Positions 50,703-57,668 of a stretch of 64,000 nucleotides of DNA are shown piece after piece. The DNA is from a virus. The notes beneath the pieces are model-generated. The model had not been told where the DNA came from. It searched no databases and saw only the letters and a program-made list of their open reading frames with translations. Numbering within the stretch: position 1 is the stretch's first letter; each line of letters starts with the position of its first letter. Location of the stretch: positions 1-64,000 of the IMG/VR virus record IMGVR_UViG_3300006752_000025; one strand, given 5' to 3'. Both the position numbers and the translations under genes were made by a program.

Positions 50703-51663
50703 CCGAGGCATATTAATATTTGCTCATAACAATACCGAAATTGATTATTTAGGTTTGGCTCTAACAAATGCTCTGCTTATACAAAAAAATTTAGGATTGA
50801 CAAAACATCAAATAACTATTGTAACTGATCCTCACAGCCTGAAATACAAAATTAAAGATGTTGGTAAAAGATTTATTAACAAGTGTACTAGTAATATAAT
50901 TGAAGTTGAGAAAGATCGAGACTTCAAACTAAAAAATAATAGAATATACAAAGACACTAGCCATACATCTAAATCATTGTCCTTTTATAATATAAATCGT
51001 TGTGATGCTTACGAGTTATCACCGTATGATGAAACTATAATGATTGATGCAGACTACTTGATACTGAGTAATGCATTGAATCATTGCTGGGGACATAAAA
51101 ACAATTTAATGATGAATTGGGAATATGTTGACATCATGCGTGGCAGAAGATATCAAGAATTAGATAGATTAAGTCCGCTAGGTGTATCAATGTATTGGGC
51201 AACTGTGGTATATTTCAGAAAAGATACTACCTGTGAAACGTTTTTTAATTTTGTAAAACATGTTAAAAACAACAGAGAGTATTACAGCGATCTATATAAA
51301 TTTAATAACAGTGTGTATAGAAATGATTACAGTTTTAGTATTGCCGCTCATATGTTATCAGGATACAAAGATAAAGGTGTAGCACAGTTGCCAATGAAAC
51401 TGTATAAAACATGGGACTTAGATGACGTACACAAAGTCACAGGATTAAATACACTTGCTTTATTGTTAGAAAAGCCACGTAGCCCAGGAGACTTTATAGT
51501 TACCCACTGGCGAGATGTTGACATACACATAATGAACAAGTGGGCACTTAATAGAGTAAGCAAAGATATGTTACAATATTTAGGAGTTAACAATGGTACA
51601 AAAACAACAACAACAAAGACCACAAGAAAACGAAAAACTAAAAAAGCAACAAGCACAGGATAG
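50686..51663 (+). CDS. Putative GT-A fold glycosyltransferase 1
   Basis: A 325-aa protein with the layout of GT8/GT-A-type transferases: an N-terminal Rossmann-like start (GILIFAHNNTEIDYLGLALT), then SPYDETIMIDADYLIL with a DxD motif at Asp121-Ala-Asp123, which binds the metal and nucleotide sugar. A C-terminal VTHWRDVDIH offers His residues for the metal site. The C-terminus is a basic Thr/Lys/Arg tail (TTTTKTTRKRKTKKATST). The donor and acceptor cannot be read. The homologue at 52099 has the same YDET...D-x-D block, so the two are probably paralogues acting in one pathway. The start overlaps the preceding gene by 17 bp and has no good ribosome binding site, suggesting coupling. Confidence 0.75.
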   Translation: MKTETNRGILIFAHNNTEIDYLGLALTNALLIQKNLGLTKHQITIVTDPHSLKYKIKDVGKRFINKCTSNIIEVEKDRDFKLKNNRIYKDTSHTSKSLSFYNINRCDAYELSPYDETIMIDADYLILSNALNHCWGHKNNLMMNWEYVDIMRGRRYQELDRLSPLGVSMYWATVVYFRKDTTCETFFNFVKHVKNNREYYSDLYKFNNSVYRNDYSFSIAAHMLSGYKDKGVAQLPMKLYKTWDLDDVHKVTGLNTLALLLEKPRSPGDFIVTHWRDVDIHIMNKWALNRVSKDMLQYLGVNNGTKTTTTKTTRKRKTKKATSTG

Positions 51664-51668
51664 AAGGA

Positions 51669-51842
51669 ATGGCTAAAAATAGTAAACCAGACTTAGGCGA
51701 TCGTATTATACATAAAGAGCCAGCATTCAACAGAGAAAATGAAGGCGAAGTAATACAGTTGTTAGCCATGCAGTTTGTTTACAGAACAGACAACGGTAGT
51801 GATCGTTTTTGTTTGTTCAAGGAAGATTGGAAAAAAGTATGA
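51669..51842 (+). CDS. Small hypothetical protein (57 aa)
   Basis: MAKNSKPDLGDRIIHKEPAF..., 57 residues. AAGGA precedes the ATG by 3-7 nt, and the stop overlaps the next start (ATGA). The middle (GEVIQLLAMQFVYRTDNGSD) is beta-like, followed by RFCLFKEDWKKV. The overall shape suggests a small SH3-like barrel, but the family is not recognised. Position between two glycosyltransferase genes. Confidence 0.6.
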   Translation: MAKNSKPDLGDRIIHKEPAFNRENEGEVIQLLAMQFVYRTDNGSDRFCLFKEDWKKV

Positions 51843-52009
51843 GCGAAAAAAAAGAAAAAGAAGAATATGTAAGCATACGTGAAAATTGGAAAGATGTTAA
51901 TTGGGACTTAGTACAACGTATGCGATTTATGAATGCTGATGCCGAAATAGATCCTGAAGATAGTTATTCAAAAGGCAAAAGAAAGTTGAGGGACAATGGG
52001 AAAGATTAG
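51839..52009 (+). CDS. Small hypothetical protein (56 aa)
   Basis: Starts MSEKKEKEEYVSIRENWKDV. Very charged (Lys/Glu/Arg/Asp), with an NWDLVQRMRFMNADAEIDPE core; no known family. The ATG at 51839 overlaps the preceding stop (ATGA), which favours it over a GTG 30 nt upstream. It overlaps the next 36-aa frame by 14 bp. Confidence 0.6.
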   Translation: MSEKKEKEEYVSIRENWKDVNWDLVQRMRFMNADAEIDPEDSYSKGKRKLRDNGKD

Positions 52010-52106
52010 ACAATGGTTTAGGAATTGGTTTGATAAAGCAATAGAAAGAAGTATGCAACGTCAAGCAAACAAACTCTTTGCTAAAGGGCAAAACAAAGAT
52101 GAGTAA
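51996..52106 (+). CDS. Very small basic hypothetical protein (36 aa)
   Basis: MGKIRQWFRNWFDKAIERSM, then QRQANKLFAKGQNKDE. Basic, amphipathic helix with Trp/Phe on one face, so membrane-surface or protein binding is possible. GAGGG lies 3-8 nt before the ATG. It overlaps the previous frame by 14 bp and the next glycosyltransferase by 8 bp. Real coding is likely from the tight packing, but 36 codons prove little. Confidence 0.45.
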   Translation: MGKIRQWFRNWFDKAIERSMQRQANKLFAKGQNKDE

Positions 52107-52965
52107 AGGTTACATAGTAATAGCACAAAACACCAAGGAAACTAATTACTTGGAGCAGGCCTATGCACTTGCCTTAAACTTAAAGTTAACACAGAGCACT
52201 GTAAGCAATCTGTGCGTGTGCGTAGACGCACCAACACGTAAGTTACTAAGACAACGTCATGAGAACGTGTTTGATAAAATTGTAGACATACCTTGGAATG
52301 ACGATGCAGAAAAAGAAATAGATTGGAAAATTAATAACAAGTGGAAATACTTTCACATGACACCATATGATGAAACTGTAATACTTGATACTGATATGAT
52401 ATTTCCAACCGACGTTAGTCATTGGTGGAATATACTTAATCAAAAAGATGTTTGGGCAACAACCAATGTTAGAACATTTAGAGGTGATATAGCAAAAGGC
52501 AGTTACTATCGAAAAACATTTGAATTAAATAATTTGCCTAACATATATACTGCATTTTTTTATTTTAAGAAAAGTGAACTAGCGGCAGAGTTATTCACAA
52601 TGACAGAAATAATTTTTCAGCATTGGCAACGAATGTTTTACAAATACTTGCCCAAAGGCAAACCAGATTGGTTAAGTGCCGATGTTGCTTTTGCTTTAGC
52701 AATTAAGTTACTAGGAATAGAAAGCGAATGTACTAGAGAGAACATAGATGCTGTGCCTACATTTGTACACATGAAAAGTCATGTACAAAATATCAAAGGC
52801 GCAACCATAGCGGCAAATTGGGAAGACAGTATACCTACATACTACAAAACATATAATGATTTTAAGATAGGAAACTTCCAACAACTTTTACCATTTCATT
52901 ATGTACAAAAAGACTGGATGACAGAAAAACGAATTCAACAAATGGAGATAGATTATGGCAGATAA
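52099..52965 (+). CDS. Putative GT-A fold glycosyltransferase 2
   Basis: A 288-aa protein starting MSKGYIVIAQNTKETNYLEQ, related to the 50686 protein (same start of a Rossmann fold, same TPYDETVILDTDMIF with DxD at Asp97-Thr-Asp99). A C-terminal TFVHMKSHVQNIKGA has the His-x-K motif typical of the GT8 metal/substrate site. An upstream in-frame start would add seven residues but overlaps the 36-aa gene. ATG 52099 fits the 8-bp coupling better (ATGAGTAA). Substrate unknown. Confidence 0.75.
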   Translation: MSKGYIVIAQNTKETNYLEQAYALALNLKLTQSTVSNLCVCVDAPTRKLLRQRHENVFDKIVDIPWNDDAEKEIDWKINNKWKYFHMTPYDETVILDTDMIFPTDVSHWWNILNQKDVWATTNVRTFRGDIAKGSYYRKTFELNNLPNIYTAFFYFKKSELAAELFTMTEIIFQHWQRMFYKYLPKGKPDWLSADVAFALAIKLLGIESECTRENIDAVPTFVHMKSHVQNIKGATIAANWEDSIPTYYKTYNDFKIGNFQQLLPFHYVQKDWMTEKRIQQMEIDYGR

Positions 52966-53626
52966 TCAAATATCAGATGCGGCCCTTGCTAGAAAAAAAG
53001 CATTCTTACAAGCAAAAGAAGAAGCAGGTGGTGCTGAAAAATTAGCAAGCCAAGCAAAACAATATAAATTGTATTTTGACAAAGACGGTAATATTACTTG
53101 CTTCACAGCATCTGAGGTTGTTGTAAATCCAGATTGGGAAACATATGATTTCTCACAGGATCAATTAAAAATACTTATTGGCAAGGAAAAGACTATTAAT
53201 AAGTATCGTGTAAAGAAAGACCCTAACGTTGATAATTTATACAGTATTGAATTACGCCCTATAGAAAATCATGTTATAGATGCTAATGCAGATTTCTTAT
53301 TCAATGTAGAGCCTAGTGATTCTAAAATTTGGGATATCAAAGTTAAACTCACAGAAAAACATATTAGAGTATTTTTAAGTGACAGTGTTAAAGAAGAGTA
53401 TGCTGATGTTTATCCTATAAGTGCTACACGTAACGGTGTAAGACTATGTAAGTTTTATATCACTGCAAAAGATGATCCGCATGTACTTTTCTATTACACA
53501 ACAATAAGTCTTGCAGAACTTCTCACCGACGAGTATGCACAAAGGCAATTACCAAGCGATCTAAGATCGTGTAGTGTGTTCACAGTAAAATTATTTGATA
53601 CCTATGTAAGAAATGATAAAGATTAA
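52955..53626 (+). CDS. Hypothetical protein (223 aa)
   Basis: Not recognised. Residues 1-40 are an Ala/Lys-rich helix (DAALARKKAFLQAKEEAGGA). The rest is predicted beta-rich (YKLYFDKDGNITCFTASEVV, then WDIKVKLTEKHIRVFLSDSV, and CKFYITAKDDPHVLFYYTTI). A strand-rich protein of this kind could be structural; it has no catalytic motif. GGAG lies 7-10 nt before the ATG, overlap of 11 bp with the glycosyltransferase and 14 bp with the next gene. Marine T4-like phages often carry a similarly patterned protein beside glycosyltransferases, but I cannot name it. Confidence 0.65.
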   Translation: MADNQISDAALARKKAFLQAKEEAGGAEKLASQAKQYKLYFDKDGNITCFTASEVVVNPDWETYDFSQDQLKILIGKEKTINKYRVKKDPNVDNLYSIELRPIENHVIDANADFLFNVEPSDSKIWDIKVKLTEKHIRVFLSDSVKEEYADVYPISATRNGVRLCKFYITAKDDPHVLFYYTTISLAELLTDEYAQRQLPSDLRSCSVFTVKLFDTYVRNDKD

Positions 53627-54992
53627 CTCTGTTCAAACTCACTATAAAGTCAAAACTAATTCTAAACACAGGCTGAGATGGACATTAACAGATATAATGT
53701 TAGCAGATCCGGCAGAGCCTTATCACGATTCACGTGATCCTTTAGAGCGTGGTGTGACGCAGTACCCAAATCATTTGGTTCCCATAAACTTGCAGACCCA
53801 TGCTCTAAGGAACACATTTTTAGAAATGTGTAAAGGAAAAATTGAATTCAAACGACATGCTGACGTACATGACATCAATGATCCGGACGCCTACTATGAG
53901 TTTGATTTAACAACATTCTTTCATTACAACCCAATTGAACTAAAACGTATTTTAAGAGATCACAAAGTAATAATTTGTGACTTTGAAGATGGCTTAGGTG
54001 GCAGAGACATATCTGGAACCGGAACGTGGCTACAACATATTATATCGTTGAGAGTTGTACCCAGAGAAGTTATATGCCTTACAAGTAATATAACTAAATT
54101 TGAACACAAACAATTGAATGTAAAGTCTGTGCCTCTACCAATTTGGATGATCATAACAATTGGTTGTACAGGATTTTTGACTCATGCATATTCTAACAAC
54201 AATGCAAAACAAAAATATTTAGAGATGCTTGATCGAGATAAAAAGTTTGCGTTATGTCCTAATTTCAAACCACGAGCACCACGTTTAGCATTTATTGCTG
54301 AGTTGCATAAAAGAAATTTATTAGACACAATGGACTGGAGTTTAATAGGGTACAACCAAGCATTAATGAATCCGTTTACAGATGACAATGCAGACTACTG
54401 GAAGTTTTATGAAAAGAGGACATCAGTAGAGCAGTGGAAACATGATATGCAGATAAATCGAATGCCTGGTAATAACAATGACAGTTTTAATCAAGTAGCA
54501 GATGAATACACTGATTACTACTACGAAACAGTAAATAAATTTTTGAGCAGTGTAGATCTGCCAAAGTTATTGCCAGACAATGATAAACACCCTTCCAACA
54601 TTATAAGTATTTCTGAACATCTTGTAGGTAAATATTACTGGCATATAATTAATGAAACAATGCTAGATCATAAAGTTGCACTTATAAGATACGGTATAGT
54701 AACAGAAAAAACTTTTAAGGCAATGATTGCCGGGGCCATGCCATTAATATGCGGACCTAACGGCACAGATGATTACTTAGAAGGATTAGGATTTAAGATA
54801 CACAGAACTGATATAGACGAATACAAAAACATAGGAAAGTCTTTGAGATTGGCAGATTATTATCAAGACATCCAAGAACGTCAACAGTTACCTGATAAGA
54901 ACGATGTTATGCATAATGCAGAATTACTACTTGACAAAAAATTTGTTTGTAGTACAATAATAGAACCGTTAATGGAAAATTGTAATGGCTAA
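53613..54992 (+). CDS. Putative glycosyltransferase, fucosyltransferase/GT10-like C-terminal motif
   Basis: A 459-aa protein. Its clearest feature is near residues 363-400: VTEKTFKAMIAGAMPLICGP, then a GTDDYLEGLGFKI element. This is the donor-binding 'TEK-x-F-K-x-x-x-x-x-x-P ... LGF' block of GT10-like fucosyltransferases and related phage transferases of GT-B type. The N-terminal half (KVIICDFEDGLGGRDISGTG, KNNAKQKYLEML further on) is divergent. The sugar cannot be read from sequence. The gene overlaps both neighbours (14 and 8 bp). Confidence 0.65.
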   Translation: MIKINSVQTHYKVKTNSKHRLRWTLTDIMLADPAEPYHDSRDPLERGVTQYPNHLVPINLQTHALRNTFLEMCKGKIEFKRHADVHDINDPDAYYEFDLTTFFHYNPIELKRILRDHKVIICDFEDGLGGRDISGTGTWLQHIISLRVVPREVICLTSNITKFEHKQLNVKSVPLPIWMIITIGCTGFLTHAYSNNNAKQKYLEMLDRDKKFALCPNFKPRAPRLAFIAELHKRNLLDTMDWSLIGYNQALMNPFTDDNADYWKFYEKRTSVEQWKHDMQINRMPGNNNDSFNQVADEYTDYYYETVNKFLSSVDLPKLLPDNDKHPSNIISISEHLVGKYYWHIINETMLDHKVALIRYGIVTEKTFKAMIAGAMPLICGPNGTDDYLEGLGFKIHRTDIDEYKNIGKSLRLADYYQDIQERQQLPDKNDVMHNAELLLDKKFVCSTIIEPLMENCNG

Positions 54993-55989
54993 GACAGACG
55001 TAACTGAACTAGATATATTTTATATAAGTTATGATGAACCCAACTGTGAAGAACATTGGGCAGACTTATTAAACAAAGTACCGTGGGCAAAACGTGTACA
55101 TGGAGTTAAAGGTTTTGATGCGGCACACAAAGCATGTGCAGAGCAATCAGAAACTGAACGTTTTATCACTGTAGATGGAGATAACATAGTCATGGACGAC
55201 TTCTTCGAACAGGAGTTGGACTTCCCAGAAACAGATCATGACGGCAATGATATATCAGAAAGTATATTCAGTTGGAACGGCAAAAACTTACTTAATGGAT
55301 TAGTGTATGGTAATGGTGGACTAAAGTGTTGGCCTACCGAGTACACTAAAACAATTAATACACATGAGTCTTCAGACGATGAGGAAGGCATGGAGTTTTG
55401 TTGGAAGTTAAACTACATTCAACTTAACGATACATTCTCAGAGGTACACCAAACAGCATCACCATTCCAAGCATTTAGAGCAGGCTTCCGTGAAGGTGTT
55501 AAAATGAGTTTGGATCAAGGCACAAAGGTACCACGTGATCGTTTTATAGATCGTATTTGGTATGGTAATTATAATAGATTACAGACATGGTGTAACATTG
55601 GCAGTGATGTAGAGAATGGCTTGTGGGCTATCTACGGAGCAAGACTTGGCTGTGAGATGACAGTGCTAGACGATTTTGATTGTAATAGTATTTCAGATTA
55701 CGATTGGTTTAAGGCTTTCTTTTATCAAGACGTTGCACCACAGTTTGAAGGTTTATCTGATCAAACATGCAGATACACAAAAATTGAATGGGATAGCAAT
55801 ATGCTACACAAAGAGATATGCAGTATAGGCCGTACATTGAATGACGAAATAAATGAGATGATGTTGTTTGATCCGGACCCAAAAATGTGTAAATTCTTTA
55901 AGAAAACTTATGTCAATCCAAAACGTTGGGGTGTAATGATTAGAGAAAAACAAATACAAGACTTGTTAGAAAAAGGACTGATTCAATGA
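54985..55989 (+). CDS. Putative glycosyltransferase-like protein (334 aa)
   Basis: Starts MAKTDVTELDIFYISYDEPN. The N-terminal part resembles GT2-type transferases: YISYDEPNCEEHWADLLNKV, then a helical AHKACAEQSETERFITVDGD with DxD at Asp64-Gly-Asp66. The middle has NGLVYGNGGLKCWPTEY, which fits the acceptor loop with a GNGG motif. The C-terminal half is helical and lacks a second recognisable domain. Similar proteins in marine phages are often annotated glycosyltransferase; I infer the function from the DxD and context. GGAAAA precedes the start. It overlaps a small membrane protein gene (ATGA). Confidence 0.65.
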   Translation: MAKTDVTELDIFYISYDEPNCEEHWADLLNKVPWAKRVHGVKGFDAAHKACAEQSETERFITVDGDNIVMDDFFEQELDFPETDHDGNDISESIFSWNGKNLLNGLVYGNGGLKCWPTEYTKTINTHESSDDEEGMEFCWKLNYIQLNDTFSEVHQTASPFQAFRAGFREGVKMSLDQGTKVPRDRFIDRIWYGNYNRLQTWCNIGSDVENGLWAIYGARLGCEMTVLDDFDCNSISDYDWFKAFFYQDVAPQFEGLSDQTCRYTKIEWDSNMLHKEICSIGRTLNDEINEMMLFDPDPKMCKFFKKTYVNPKRWGVMIREKQIQDLLEKGLIQ

Positions 55990-56126
55990 AAAAACTAATT
56001 GCATGGCACAGAAATTTTTTATATGATGCAATGGTAAGATTTAATCTAGATGAATATCATGTTGCATGGGCAGGATTTATTGAAGGTTTAGTAATAGGTT
56101 TTATACTAGGTGTTTGGTTGTTTTAA
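55986..56126 (+). CDS. Small single-pass membrane protein (46 aa)
   Basis: MKKLIAWHRNFLYDAMVRFN, then LDEYH, then one hydrophobic helix VAWAGFIEGLVIGFILGVWL. Predicted inner-membrane protein with its basic N-terminus inside. Overlaps the preceding gene by ATGA and the next by TAATG, which supports real translation. Function unknown; it might anchor a transferase at the membrane. Confidence 0.65.
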   Translation: MKKLIAWHRNFLYDAMVRFNLDEYHVAWAGFIEGLVIGFILGVWLF

Positions 56127-56368
56127 TGGATAAGTTGGTTGCATCGCTAAAGAAGGGTGTAGTCACTGTGGTGTTTGAAAAAATAGACACAGGAGAAATC
56201 CGAACTATGCCTTGTACATTAAACAGTGAACTAATGGATAAACCGTTTGCTGTTAATAATTATGATGGCAAGAGTGATACAATTATCATGTGGGCTCTCG
56301 ATAAAAAAGCATGGCGAGATGTCAGAGTCAACACAATTAAGGAATGGTACGAAGGCTATCCTAAATGA
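56126..56368 (+). CDS. SH3-like small protein of the WYL_2/Sm-like family (80 aa)
   Basis: MDKLVASLKKGVVTVVFEKI..., 80 residues. The order 'L-K-x-G-V-V-x-V-x-F-x-K ... R-T-M-x-C-T-L-N-x-E-L ... W-D-L-x-x-x-A-W-R-x-x-R-V-x-x-I-K' matches a phage family (PF10902, WYL_2/Sm-like, as I recall) found in many T4-like phages with unknown function. It has the small beta-barrel fold often used for nucleic-acid binding. ATG 56126 is chosen because it overlaps the preceding TAA (TAATG); a GTG at 56114 is less likely. Overlaps the next gene by ATGA. Confidence 0.75.
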   Translation: MDKLVASLKKGVVTVVFEKIDTGEIRTMPCTLNSELMDKPFAVNNYDGKSDTIIMWALDKKAWRDVRVNTIKEWYEGYPK

Positions 56369-57105
56369 AACTGTTTGCTAATATCAGTGTAGGACATGAG
56401 AACAGCAAGTCAGTATTAGATGCTAGGATTGTGGCCGCGGCTCAGTGCAATGCTGATGCAGTAGTTCTCACAAAGACAACACCACGTTTATTAATACCAG
56501 ATGAAAAAAAGTATGTAGCAATACAAAGCAAATGGGGTACAAAACCTTATATAGAAGTTGCTAAACTAAGTGAACTTAGCCAAGAAACAACTGAACATGT
56601 AACTAATCTTTGCGAATCTATAGGCATACAATTAATTTGGAGTGTAACTGATCAAGAAGCATTACAATTTGTAAAAGATCACAGCAAACTAACAGACCTT
56701 AAAATACACAATGATGCTATAGACATAGAAGAATTATTACCTGTGTGTTACAGCACAATCAACTACACATATTTTCCACACAAACATGTGGAATTAGTAA
56801 ATCATTACTATCAACGCAAACGTAAAAAATTTGCACTTTATCACACCACTGAAGGCTTTGCACCTGAAATAGAAGAATTAAAATTATCTGTGTTGGATAA
56901 AATTAAACATCTAAACTACGATACAGGATATGAAAGCAAAGAAGCAGGTATCTTTCCTGCAATGGCAACTATGTATAAAGGCATAGATTATTTAGAAGCA
57001 TACCTTGGAGAAGGCAGTGATAACATGCCTGGTGTGCTAACACCTCACCAATTGTTTGATTTGTGGAACAGTTGTAATATATTACTTACTGCGAATACGG
57101 AATAG
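56365..57105 (+). CDS. NeuB/sialic-acid-synthase-like TIM-barrel protein, short
   Basis: A 246-aa protein whose order of elements follows the NeuB/PseI N-terminal TIM barrel. LFANISVGHENSKSVLDARI corresponds to 'AEIGxNHNGS...A', AAAQCNADAVVLTKT to 'AGADAVKFQT', KLSELSQETTEHVTNLCESI to the 'ELS.E....L...C' helix, and LTDLKIHNDAID to 'KIaS.di'. Family members condense PEP with an N-acetyl-hexosamine to make a nonulosonic acid. Here the barrel is about 90 residues short of the usual 340. The catalytic-region Glu and the Lys of KFQT do not align clearly. No SAF domain follows. Activity is therefore doubtful, and a partner or regulatory role is possible. Ends with a 20-bp convergent overlap with the minus-strand gene. 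Confidence 0.55.
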   Translation: MKLFANISVGHENSKSVLDARIVAAAQCNADAVVLTKTTPRLLIPDEKKYVAIQSKWGTKPYIEVAKLSELSQETTEHVTNLCESIGIQLIWSVTDQEALQFVKDHSKLTDLKIHNDAIDIEELLPVCYSTINYTYFPHKHVELVNHYYQRKRKKFALYHTTEGFAPEIEELKLSVLDKIKHLNYDTGYESKEAGIFPAMATMYKGIDYLEAYLGEGSDNMPGVLTPHQLFDLWNSCNILLTANTE

Positions 57106-57580
57106 CAGTACTGGTAAAACTTTTACCTAAGTAATAACTACCTTGTATTGTGAATTCTTTGGACCCAACAATAGCATTAGCAGGCACACTGCCAGCATAC
57201 ATGTATGTAAACTTTGGATTAAGCCATTGAGGAGGCAGTGCAGGATCTTGTCTTAACTGTCTAGGATCAATTGCACGTGGATTGATCTCGTATAACACAC
57301 CTCTACCTTCAGACTTATCCAGCATGTCATGATCAATACCAGGATTATCATCGCCTACCATCTCTACTGCTGTTCTTGGATTGTCTGCTAAAAATACTAC
57401 ACCTTCTGTGCAACCTTTGTATAATTTACACACACCGTTGTTTAATATGCCTTGTTGCATGATAGATTCATGATTCATAGCAGGACTTGCATGATATAAC
57501 ATGCTTCTTGGAGGAATAGGTAACTCAGTACGTTTGCTTTTCCAGTTCTGAAATTTTCCAACTATATCTTCTATGAGCAT
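57086..57580 (-). CDS. ADP-ribosyltransferase-like protein (KptA/ART fold)
   Basis: A 164-aa minus-strand protein. Residues 28-65 (LYHASPAMNHESIMQQGILN ... GVVFLADNPRTAV) follow the ART-fold order seen in Tpt1/KptA-like and DarT-like proteins. There, the His of 'YH-x-S/T' (His30) sits at the NAD site and 'SIxxxGL' is the next helix. LYEINPRAIDPRQLR and YAGSVPANAIVG resemble the later strands ('V..IPP..I'). Similar small ART-like proteins occur in phages with unknown targets. It is the only gene on this strand in the right half. Its ATG begins 5 nt after a GATAAATA box, so its mRNA should be leaderless and late. The 3' end overlaps the NeuB-like gene by 20 bp. Activity, NAD use and target are not shown. 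Confidence 0.55.
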   Translation of the reverse strand: MLIEDIVGKFQNWKSKRTELPIPPRSMLYHASPAMNHESIMQQGILNNGVCKLYKGCTEGVVFLADNPRTAVEMVGDDNPGIDHDMLDKSEGRGVLYEINPRAIDPRQLRQDPALPPQWLNPKFTYMYAGSVPANAIVGSKEFTIQGSYYLGKSFTSTAIPYSQ

Positions 57581-57585
57581 ATAGA

Positions 57586-57593
57586 TATTTATC
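57586..57593 (-). promoter_or_regulatory. T4-type late promoter (GATAAATA), leaderless
   Basis: Minus-strand GATAAATA (plus-strand TATTTATC) with TCTAT and then ATG: 5 nt to the start codon, as at gp25. It faces away from the plus-strand late box at 57623. Confidence 0.8.
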
Positions 57594-57622
57594 GTAAAAT
57601 AGATTTAATGCCAAAATGTTAC

Positions 57623-57630
57623 GATAAATA
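57623..57630 (+). promoter_or_regulatory. T4-type late promoter (GATAAATA)
   Basis: GATAAATATATG 38 nt before the ATG of the UDP-sugar dehydrogenase gene. The leader of about 33 nt contains AAGGAGAAAG. With the minus-strand box at 57586 it forms a back-to-back pair separated by 29 nt. Confidence 0.85.
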
Positions 57631-57668
57631 TATGCGTACTTAAAAGTACATACAACAAGGAGAAAGAA

